8,666 nucleotides of DNA from JAJPJX01 sp964568355 (lineage in GTDB: Bacteria; Acidobacteriota; Terriglobia; Bryobacterales; Bryobacteraceae), in the NCBI GenBank assembly GCA_964568355.1, contig CAZMRK010000729.1, forward strand, positions 1 through 8,666, read 5' to 3'. The notes beneath the pieces were generated by a model. The model had not been told where the DNA came from, searched no databases, and saw only the letters and a list, made by a program, of their open reading frames with translations. Numbering within the stretch: the first letter of the stretch is position 1; every line of letters begins with the position of its first letter. The translations under genes were made by a program, and so were the position numbers. Shown one piece after another: positions 1 to 4,812 of the stretch.

Positions 1-226
1 GTTTATGACCGAAGGCCCCATCATCGTCATGGCTCTCGAGCGGGAAGAGGCGATCGCCAAACTGCGCGAATTGATGGGCGCGACCAATCCGGCTAACGCT
101 GCCGAAGGTACCATCCGCAAGCGCTTCGCCGAAAATATCGAGCGCAACGCGATCCACGGTTCCGATGGTCCGGAGACGGCCCGGACCGAGCTGCATTATT
201 TCTTTAGTACCTTAGACTTAGCCTGA
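1..226 (+). CDS. ndk: Nucleoside diphosphate kinase, C-terminal half (5' end outside the window)
   Basis: This enzyme moves the gamma-phosphate from ATP to other nucleoside diphosphates through a phosphohistidine, keeping cytoplasmic NTP and dNTP pools balanced. The reading frame is already open at the window edge (first full codon at 2, Phe), so the Met codon at 5 is internal and the true start lies upstream. The visible part has the family signatures in order: FMTEGPIIVMALE, then MGATNPANAAEGTIRKRFAE (the nucleotide-binding region), then NAIHGSDGPETA with the active-site His at codon 155-157, and the usual C-terminal YFF. About 74 of the typical 140 or so residues are present and the C-terminus looks complete, ending in TGA. 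A hairpin terminator follows directly. Identification rests on the intact active-site motif and is very secure; the operon context upstream cannot be seen. Confidence 0.94.
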   Translation, partial: FMTEGPIIVMALEREEAIAKLRELMGATNPANAAEGTIRKRFAENIERNAIHGSDGPETARTELHYFFSTLDLA

Positions 227-238
227 AAATCGGTCGTC

Positions 239-312
239 GGTCCTGGGGTTGCGGTCCTTCCCGGCCGCAGCCCGGCCCAGGACCCGTACTTTCGCTTATT
301 CTTCTCTTTTCT
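239..312 (+). terminator. Intrinsic-type terminator after ndk
   Basis: A perfect 9-bp outer stem, GGTCCTGGG (239-247) with CCCAGGACC (276-284), encloses a second 5-bp stem, TGCGG (250-254) with CCGCA (265-269). A T-rich but interrupted tract runs over about 290-310. It starts 12 bases after the ndk stop codon and precedes the next gene on the same strand, so it probably separates the two transcripts. The tail is not a pure T-run, so efficiency is uncertain. Confidence 0.75.
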
Positions 313-314
313 GG

Positions 315-342
315 TTGTCCCGGCCCGATTCCGGTCTAAGAT
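315..342 (+). promoter_or_regulatory. Possible sigma70-type promoter for the TolB/TPR gene
   Basis: TTGTCC (315-320) and TAAGAT (337-342) each match four of six bases of the -35 and -10 consensus, with a 16-base spacer. Transcription would begin about 349, only a few bases before the GTG start at 354, which has no clear Shine-Dalgarno sequence. That would fit a leaderless or near-leaderless message. The match is modest and the site is proposed mainly because it lies between the ndk terminator and the gene. Confidence 0.25.
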
Positions 343-353
343 AGTAGAAACCG

Positions 354-2159
354 GTGGACACGCGCATTATCGAGCAACTGGGCAAGATTCTGGCGAGCCG
401 ATTTTTCGTCAAATCGGAGCGACTGAGCCGCTTTTTGCGCTTTTGCGTGGAGCAGGCGCTGGCCGGCCGGGAAGATCAGCTCAAGGAATCCGTCCTGGGT
501 GTGGAAGTTTTCGACCGTCCCGCCTCCTACGACCCCCGCATCGACCCGATCGTCCGCGTGGAAGCCCGCCGCCTGCGGGCCAAGCTGCGCGCGTATTACG
601 AGGCCGAGGGCGCCGGCGATGCCGTCTGGATCGAATTTCCCACGGGATCCTACGTGCCGCGATTCCGCACCGATGGCGCGCCGCCCCTGCCACCCCCGCC
701 GCGCGAGACCACGGTCGGCGCCTCGCTGGAAACCATTGTGGTGCTGCCCTTCGCCAACCTCAGCTCCGATCCGGAAAACGAGTACTTCTCCGACGGCCTG
801 ACCGAAGAGCTGATTCACGCCCTCACCAAGGTTGAGTGCCTGCGCGTGGTGGCAGCCTCCTCGGTGATGCAGTTGAAAGGCAAGCCGTACGACTTCCGTG
901 CGATCGGCGAGCGGCTCAAAGTCCGCTCCGTGCTCGAAGGCAGCGTCCGCAAATCCGGTAGCCGGCTGCGCATCACCGTTCAGTTGATCGATGCCGCCAA
1001 CAGCCACTATCTCTGGTCGGAGACCTACGACCGCCAGATGCAGGACCTGTTCGCCATCCAGGAGGAGATCGCCCGCACCATCGTGGCCAAGCTGCGTATC
1101 CAGCTTGCCGGCGAGCAGCACGCCCTGCTTGCCGCGCCCTCCAGCGCCAATGTGGAGGCCTACAACCTCTATCTGAAAGGGCGCCATCAGTACAACCTGC
1201 GCACCGAGGACGGCCTCACCCGCAGCATCGAGTTTTACCAGCAGGCCATCGTCCTCGATCCTGGCTGCGCACGGTGCTTCGCCGGCATGGCTCACTCCTA
1301 TGCGGCTCTTGGCATCTACGGCATGATCCACCCCCGCGAGGTGATGGAAAAAGCGCGCACCAGCGCCCGCCGCGCTCTGGAACTCGACCCCACGCTTGCC
1401 GAAGCCCACATGTCGCTGGCCTTCGTGGAAGCTCTCTATGAATGGTCCTGGGAAAAGGCCGAGGAGCACTATCTGCGCGCGCTCGAGCTGAGCCCGGGCT
1501 ATGTGGACGCCCACTTCTTCTACGGCTGCGATTTCCTGGCCCAGCAGGGGCGCCTCGATGAGGCCTACGCCCACACGCGCAAGGCCGTGGAACTCGATCC
1601 GCTCTCGATTATCACGGCGTGCAACCTGGTCACCATCTATATCATGCGGCGCGAGTACGACCAGGCCATCGAAGAGTGCCGGCGGCTTCTGGAGATGGAT
1701 CCCAACTATTACAAGATCTACACCTCGCTCGGCCGGGCCTATACCCAGAAGGGGATGTACGATGCCGCCATTGAGACATTTCAGAAGGCGCGTTCGCTAA
1801 GCGGCGACCTGCCTTACATCACCGCCATCATGGCCCATGCTTATGCTTTGGCCGGCCAGCGGAAGCAGGCCGAAAAGCTCCAGCGCGAACTGCGGCGCAC
1901 CGCCAGGTGGCGCTACGTGCCCTCCAGCAGCTTCGCCCTGATCGCCATCGGGCTGGGCGATTTTGATGAGGCGTTCGCCCTGCTGGAAAAGTCAGCCGAT
2001 GAGCGCGAAGGCCCCATTCTGCTGCTTGGGGTCTATCCCACTTACGACTGCCTGCGGTCCGATCCGCGCTATCACGCCCTGCTGCGGCGCATGGGGCTGC
2101 CCATGATCCCTGTTTCCGCCAAGGCTATCGCCAGCCCTGCCGTTCCGACAGCGAAGTGA
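354..2159 (+). CDS. TolB-like (COG5616-type) and TPR-repeat protein, probable cytoplasmic regulator or scaffold
   Basis: 601 residues with three parts. Residues 1-105 are a conserved N-terminal region typical of acidobacterial TPR/TolB-like proteins (blocks SERLSRFLRF, QLKESVLGVEVFDRPASYDP, DPIVRVEARRLRAKLRAYYE, GSYVP). A proline-rich linker at about 109-117 follows. Residues about 127-250 match the TolB amino-terminal-like domain seen in class III cyclases and protein kinase fusions: IVVLPFANLSSDPENEYFSD, GLTEELIHAL, VRSVLEGSVRKSG, QLIDAANSHYLWSETYDR. Residues about 265-580 are TPR units with recurring AL.LDP endings, closing with the common LRSDPRYHALLRRMGLP. There is no signal peptide, membrane segment, kinase or cyclase domain, so it is probably a cytoplasmic protein-interaction module that has lost, or never had, an enzymatic partner domain. 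The GTG start is forced by an in-frame TAG at 345-347. Its end overlaps the convergent DinB gene by 35 bases. The architecture is clear; the precise role is unknown. Confidence 0.9.
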   Translation: MDTRIIEQLGKILASRFFVKSERLSRFLRFCVEQALAGREDQLKESVLGVEVFDRPASYDPRIDPIVRVEARRLRAKLRAYYEAEGAGDAVWIEFPTGSYVPRFRTDGAPPLPPPPRETTVGASLETIVVLPFANLSSDPENEYFSDGLTEELIHALTKVECLRVVAASSVMQLKGKPYDFRAIGERLKVRSVLEGSVRKSGSRLRITVQLIDAANSHYLWSETYDRQMQDLFAIQEEIARTIVAKLRIQLAGEQHALLAAPSSANVEAYNLYLKGRHQYNLRTEDGLTRSIEFYQQAIVLDPGCARCFAGMAHSYAALGIYGMIHPREVMEKARTSARRALELDPTLAEAHMSLAFVEALYEWSWEKAEEHYLRALELSPGYVDAHFFYGCDFLAQQGRLDEAYAHTRKAVELDPLSIITACNLVTIYIMRREYDQAIEECRRLLEMDPNYYKIYTSLGRAYTQKGMYDAAIETFQKARSLSGDLPYITAIMAHAYALAGQRKQAEKLQRELRRTARWRYVPSSSFALIAIGLGDFDEAFALLEKSADEREGPILLLGVYPTYDCLRSDPRYHALLRRMGLPMIPVSAKAIASPAVPTAK

Positions 2160-2652
2160 TGTGGGCCACGTGGTGTCGCCCATGCCATGCGTAAATGGCC
2201 AGGGTGACTTCCAGGCTGAGTTTGCCGAGTTCGGGGTGATGGAACTGCCGCGCAAACTCCGGCGCGCCGAGAGAATGCATCAGCGTCACCCAGCGCGTGT
2301 GCAAAGAATCCAACAGGACGAGCGAGCTTTCCACCGGCGCCGTGCGCGCATCCGCTAACTGCGCCCACTGGTCCTCCGAATAAGTCTTGATCGTGGGCGT
2401 ATCTTCGGTCAGCGCCATTCGGAAACGAATGTAACAATTGATGTGGCTGTCCGCCACGTGATGCACCACCTGCCGCACCGTCCAGCCGCCTGGCCGGTAC
2501 GGCGTGTCCAGTTGCTCCGGCGTCAGTCCGGCTACCGCCTCGCGCAGCCTGGCGGGCGCCGTGGCGACCTGGTCGATCCACAGCAGCCGCTGCTCCTCAC
2601 CGATTTGGGCAGGGAACTGAAACTTTCCGACGGGGAATTTCAATTCATCCAT
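2125..2652 (-). CDS. DinB-superfamily metal-dependent protein, YfiT-like
   Basis: 175 residues, the normal size for the YfiT branch of the DinB four-helix-bundle superfamily, whose members bind a divalent metal with three histidines. Members have been called metal-dependent hydrolases or thiol (bacillithiol-type) S-transferases. Visible landmarks are GGWTVRQVVHHVADSH (about 55-70), the strongly conserved YIRFRMALTEDTPTIKTY, and YAWHGRHHVAHI near the C-terminus. By family pattern the metal ligands would be His65, His157 and His161 (H...H-x3-H). There is no signal peptide, so it should be cytoplasmic. The ATG at 2650-2652 is supported by AGGAG nine bases upstream (complement of 2662-2666). It begins 36 bases after the secreted TPR gene on the same strand and is probably its operon partner. 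Its TAG stop lies inside the 3' end of the opposing TolB/TPR gene. Family assignment is firm; the thiol cofactor or substrate is not known. Confidence 0.93.
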   Translation of the reverse strand: MDELKFPVGKFQFPAQIGEEQRLLWIDQVATAPARLREAVAGLTPEQLDTPYRPGGWTVRQVVHHVADSHINCYIRFRMALTEDTPTIKTYSEDQWAQLADARTAPVESSLVLLDSLHTRWVTLMHSLGAPEFARQFHHPELGKLSLEVTLAIYAWHGRHHVAHITSLSERQGWR

Positions 2653-2688
2653 CTCGTCAGTCTCCTGCCCTTCGCCGCAAAGCGCAAG

Positions 2689-3750
2689 TCAGCGTCCCCG
2701 CAAATCCGCGCGGAAAGAATTCTCAATCTCTCTGGCCGACCGCGTCCTCCCATCCGCCCGGTACAGAACCGCCAACTCCTCCGCCCGTTCGCTTGCCTGC
2801 GCGCTATCCGCTCCCCAGGCGCGTACCGCGATCTCGAGCGACCGCCGGTAGAGCTTCTCCGCCTCGCTCCGCCGGTGCTCGATCCGGTATAGATAGGCCA
2901 GGTTGTCCAGCGTCGGCAGCAGGTGCGGATCGTCCGCCCCGTAAACCGCTTCCAGAACCTCCAGCGCGCGCCGGTCAAACGCCTCGGCCTTCGCGTGCCA
3001 GCCCTTCTCGCGATACACATCGGCCAGATTGTTCAGGCTCTGGGCTACGTCCGGATGGTGCGGCCCCAGCACCTTTTCGCGGATCGCCAGGGCTCGCTCA
3101 TCGAGCGGCAGGGCATCATCGTAGCGGCGTTGTTCGAAATAGTACGCTGCCAGGTTATTGAGCGCCGCGGCCACCTGCGGGCTTTCCGGTCCATAGGCCC
3201 GCTCCCAGATGGCCAGCGCGCGCCGGTAGAGCGGCTCCACGTCCGGCCTCTTCTCGGCCCGATAGTATTGCGCCAGGTTGTTCAACGCGATGGCCACGTT
3301 CGGATCAAGCGGCCCGCGATTCTTGTTCCAGATGGCCAGCGCCTGCTGCAGCAGGGGCTCCGCCTCGGCGCTGTGCCCGTTTACCCGGTCCAGTTGCGCC
3401 AGGTTGTTCAGCACCGCGGCCGTCTCCACGCTTTCCGGTCCGAACTTCTCCCGCCAGATCGCCAGTGCCTCCTTCAATTCACCCTCCGCCGCCGTGTAGC
3501 GGCCCAGCATCTGGTCCACCAGGCCCAGTTCATTCAGACATCGGCCCAGTTCCGCGCTCCCCGGAGCGCTTCGTTCGAGTTCCGCCTTCGCTGCCGCCAG
3601 GGCGCTGCCGGCTTGGCGATACTGTCCCTGTTTCCGCAGCCGCGAGCCGTTCTCCAGGTTCTCGCGCCAGGTCGTCTCTTGTGCCAACAGGGCCGTAACC
3701 CCCAGGGTCAGGCCCAGAACCACGCGTAAACCGATCCTCGTGTTCTGCAT
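2689..3750 (-). CDS. Exported kinesin-light-chain-type TPR repeat protein
   Basis: 353 residues. A signal peptide is evident (basic N-terminus MQNTRIGLR, hydrophobic core to about 22, probable cleavage after ALLA, residues 20-23), so the mature protein should be periplasmic or secreted. The rest is a run of about seven TPR units of the 42-residue kinesin-light-chain kind, anchored by LNEL at 72, LNNLA at 114, 156, 197 and 239, LDNLA at 281, and a degenerate unit near 323. Each is followed by a linker of the type ALAIWE..YGPESP. Spacing is 42 residues except one of 41, where the unit with EKRPDVEPL lacks one residue relative to its neighbours. Such arrays bind proteins or peptides; no catalytic domain is present. 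ATG at 3748-3750 is the only start that gives a signal peptide, although no good Shine-Dalgarno is seen. It leads a two-gene unit with the YfiT-like DinB gene and is divergent from the exported DinB gene. The binding partner is unknown. Confidence 0.9.
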   Translation of the reverse strand: MQNTRIGLRVVLGLTLGVTALLAQETTWRENLENGSRLRKQGQYRQAGSALAAAKAELERSAPGSAELGRCLNELGLVDQMLGRYTAAEGELKEALAIWREKFGPESVETAAVLNNLAQLDRVNGHSAEAEPLLQQALAIWNKNRGPLDPNVAIALNNLAQYYRAEKRPDVEPLYRRALAIWERAYGPESPQVAAALNNLAAYYFEQRRYDDALPLDERALAIREKVLGPHHPDVAQSLNNLADVYREKGWHAKAEAFDRRALEVLEAVYGADDPHLLPTLDNLAYLYRIEHRRSEAEKLYRRSLEIAVRAWGADSAQASERAEELAVLYRADGRTRSAREIENSFRADLRGR

Positions 3751-3802
3751 GTATCGAGCATGCGCGTGGAAAGGCCCATCCGAGGAGTGACATGGGGTTA
3801 GT

Positions 3803-3848
3803 GTTACCGTGACCTGCTTACGGTAAGCTGCCGGGAGCAGGCTTACCG
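3803..3848. promoter_or_regulatory. Dyad and repeated TTACCG half-sites between divergent genes (candidate operator)
   Basis: The 132-base space between the divergent TPR and DinB genes contains CGGTAAGC (3821-3828) and GCTTACCG (3841-3848), a perfect 8-bp inverted repeat with a 12-base spacer. GCTTAC-G-GTAAGC (3816-3828) overlaps it as a second perfect dyad, and one more TTACCG lies at 3804-3809. The position between two divergent starts fits a shared operator. An mRNA hairpin upstream of the exported DinB gene is the alternative. No convincing -35/-10 pair was found for either gene. Confidence 0.4.
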
Positions 3849-3873
3849 CGAAGACGCTTCTGTGCTACCTTGC

Positions 3874-3879
3874 GAGGAG
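3874..3879 (+). promoter_or_regulatory. Ribosome binding site that fixes the start of the exported DinB gene
   Basis: GAGGAG lies three bases before the ATG at 3883. The longer reading frame from the GTG at 3862 would put this site inside the coding region and bury the signal peptide behind seven extra residues, so the ATG at 3883 is preferred. The spacing is short but workable. Confidence 0.65.
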
Positions 3880-3882
3880 CTT

Positions 3883-4401
3883 ATGAAAACTTCCACTTTT
3901 GCCTTGTTGCTGGCGTCGGCGGCTTTCGCGCAAAGCCCCGACCTGAAAACTTTGAGCGGCCACGCCCGGGCCTTGCAGAACCAGGTGAAGAACGTCATTC
4001 TGCGTTCGGCTCAGAAAGTGCCGGAGTCCGACTATTCCTTTAAGCCCACCCCCGAGGTGCGGTCGTTCGGGCAATTGCTTGGCCATGTTGCCGACGCCCA
4101 GTACTTGTTCTGCTCGGCAGCCCTGGGCCAGGAGAATCCCAAGCCGGCTGTGGAAAAGACCAAGACCTCCAAAGCCGATCTGGTCGCCGCGCTTGAAGCC
4201 GCCTTCAGCTATTGCGACAAGGCCTACGCCGCTCTCACCGACGCCAACGCCGCGCAAACGGTCAAGTTCTTCGGCGCCGACCGCGTCCGCCTGGGTGTTC
4301 TGTCCTTCAATACCAGCCACTCCAACGAACACTACGGCAACCTGGTCACCTACATGCGGCTGAAAGGCATCGTCCCTCCCTCCAGCGAAAAGCGCAACTA
4401 A
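3883..4401 (+). CDS. Exported DinB-superfamily protein
   Basis: 172 residues from the ATG at 3883. The N-terminus MKTSTFALLLASAAFA is a clear signal peptide with likely cleavage after AFA (residue 16), so the protein should act outside the cytoplasm, unlike most DinB-fold proteins. The mature part is the DinB four-helix type: GQLLGHVADAQYLFCSAALG around residues 63-82, and SHSNEHYGNLVTYMRLKGIV near the C-terminus. His68, His146 and His150 (H...H-x3-H) are the expected metal ligands, so it is probably an active metalloprotein. Members with this ending are common in Acidobacteria, often in several copies; their substrate is unknown. It is divergent from the secreted TPR gene, with the YfiT-like DinB gene beyond that, and is followed by a palindrome cluster. 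It shares only the metal-site pattern with the other DinB protein and is clearly diverged, so a recent duplication is unlikely. Confidence 0.91.
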   Translation: MKTSTFALLLASAAFAQSPDLKTLSGHARALQNQVKNVILRSAQKVPESDYSFKPTPEVRSFGQLLGHVADAQYLFCSAALGQENPKPAVEKTKTSKADLVAALEAAFSYCDKAYAALTDANAAQTVKFFGADRVRLGVLSFNTSHSNEHYGNLVTYMRLKGIVPPSSEKRN

Positions 4402-4409
4402 CCCGTAGC

Positions 4410-4448
4410 GCACGCTCCCAGCGTGCCGCGTCGACGCTCCCGTCGACG
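4410..4448. repeat. Two tandem hairpins, REP-like
   Basis: GCACGCT-CCC-AGCGTGC (4410-4426) forms a 7-bp stem with a 3-base loop. CGTCGACG-CTCC-CGTCGACG (4429-4448) forms an 8-bp stem with a 4-base loop. Both hairpins carry the same CGCTCCC at the loop. They start nine bases after the DinB stop codon. Tandem hairpins of this kind are typical of dispersed palindromic units in bacterial intergenic DNA, and they may also protect the mRNA end or slow transcription. There is no T-tract, so a simple intrinsic terminator is less likely. Confidence 0.55.
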
Positions 4449-4550
4449 TCATGCCGCGGGTCGCTGTCGAGCCTGAAGGTAGCGCAAAATGAGCTGCAGC
4501 ACGCGACGATGCCTGAAACTGCTTCTGGGGCTCTGACCGAGTGGTGCGGT

Positions 4551-4712
4551 TCGCCCGCTTGCTGTCGCGCGCGGTTCCGTTCGGCCACTGAACCGCGACC
4601 GTCAGGGAGCGGACTTCACGGTCAAAGCACTAAGTGCTCTGACCGCAAAATCTATTCCTTTCCGCTTGTGGTTTAGTGCCGGAACCGAGCCGTGCGCGTA
4701 AGCAAGTGGACA
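4551..4712. repeat. Imperfect inverted-repeat pair enclosing a palindrome
   Basis: The reverse complement of 4551-4579 begins CGGAACCGCGCGCGACAGCA, continuing AGCGGGCGA. The stretch 4680-4712 begins CGGAACCGAGCCGTGCGCGT, continuing AAGCAAGTGGACA. They share the outer CGGAACCG, an inner GCGCG and AGCAAG, with a 5-base length difference, so the two are diverged inverted copies of one unit about 100 bases apart. A local stem, CGCGGTTC (4570-4577) with GAACCGCG (4590-4597), overlaps the left arm. This looks like a small non-coding palindromic element, or two dispersed repeat units inserted in opposite orientation. No transposase or target duplication was seen. Confidence 0.4.
4619..4645. repeat. 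27-base interrupted palindrome
   Basis: CGGTCA-A-AGCAC, loop TAA, GTGCT-C-TGACCG: six pairs, one mismatch, five pairs and a 3-base loop. It is the most symmetrical structure in the gene-free region. Neither side carries a T-run, so terminator function is not supported. A protein-binding site or a dispersed-repeat core are the alternatives. Confidence 0.55.
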
Positions 4713-4724
4713 AACGGAATTATC

Positions 4725-4738
4725 CGGTCAAAGCACTA
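4725..4738. repeat. Direct copy of the left arm of the 27-base palindrome
   Basis: CGGTCAAAGCACTA here is identical to 4619-4632, 106 bases upstream. The right arm is missing: the bases that follow (GTTTATGTGC) do not continue the palindrome. It may be a truncated second unit, or a direct repeat left by recombination or insertion. Confidence 0.5.
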
Positions 4739-4812
4739 GTTTATGTGCAGGGAGTAACATCGTTCGGTCTTCGAAAAGCTGGCTATCCGAGGAGCAACGA
4801 ATAGGGAGATCG

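Larger units (their letters stand above)
4402..4812. other. Gene-free region rich in palindromes and inverted repeats
   Basis: These 411 bases lie between two convergent stop codons (exported DinB gene on plus, YfhO-like gene on minus). No reading frame here resembles a protein. The region holds tandem hairpins at the left (4410-4448), a pair of inverted arms (4551-4579 and 4680-4712), a near-perfect 27-base palindrome (4619-4645) and a partial copy of it (4725-4738). GTAGCGCA occurs twice (4405-4412, 4479-4486), and GCTCTGACCG occurs twice (4530-4539, 4636-4645). No hairpin is followed by a clean T-run, so I cannot assign a standard terminator to either flanking gene. The last 70 bases (4741-4812) show nothing recognisable. 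Confidence 0.7.

Noticed and set aside
336..1574. 412-codon open frame on the minus strand inside the TolB/TPR gene
   Set aside because: It is fully antisense to a gene with clear TolB-like and TPR signatures. Its sequence shows no family motif and is the expected mirror of GC-rich codon bias.
2072..2581. 169-codon minus-strand frame overlapping the YfiT-like DinB gene
   Set aside because: The other frame carries the conserved DinB motifs and metal-binding histidines; this one is a composition shadow.
2125..2652. Naming the cytoplasmic DinB protein a bacillithiol transferase (bstA/yfiT)
   Set aside because: The family resemblance is strong, but whether this organism makes bacillithiol cannot be judged from the window, so no gene symbol was assigned.
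2897..3410. Regularly spaced short repeats resembling an array
   Set aside because: The 126-base period equals 42 codons and matches TPR units in frame. The intervening sequences are similar to each other and not unique spacers, so this is not a CRISPR array.
2923..3729. 268-codon plus-strand frame opposite the secreted TPR gene
   Set aside because: It is periodic only because the TPR array on the other strand is periodic, and it has no domain of its own.
3862..3882. GTG at 3862 as the start of the exported DinB gene
   Set aside because: It would place the GAGGAG ribosome site inside the gene and add residues before a normal signal peptide; ATG 3883 explains both.
3865..4452. 195-codon minus-strand frame opposite the exported DinB gene
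   Set aside because: It is antisense to a gene with signal peptide and DinB motifs and runs into the hairpin region without any recognisable protein feature.
4619..4645. 27-base palindrome as a bidirectional terminator for the convergent genes
   Set aside because: The symmetry is good but neither strand has a T-run directly after the stem, so the usual intrinsic terminator signature is missing.
4212..4676. 154-codon plus-strand frame running from the DinB gene into the gene-free region
   Set aside because: It is out of frame with the DinB gene, and its second half translates palindromic repeats into arginine-, serine- and proline-rich sequence without motifs.
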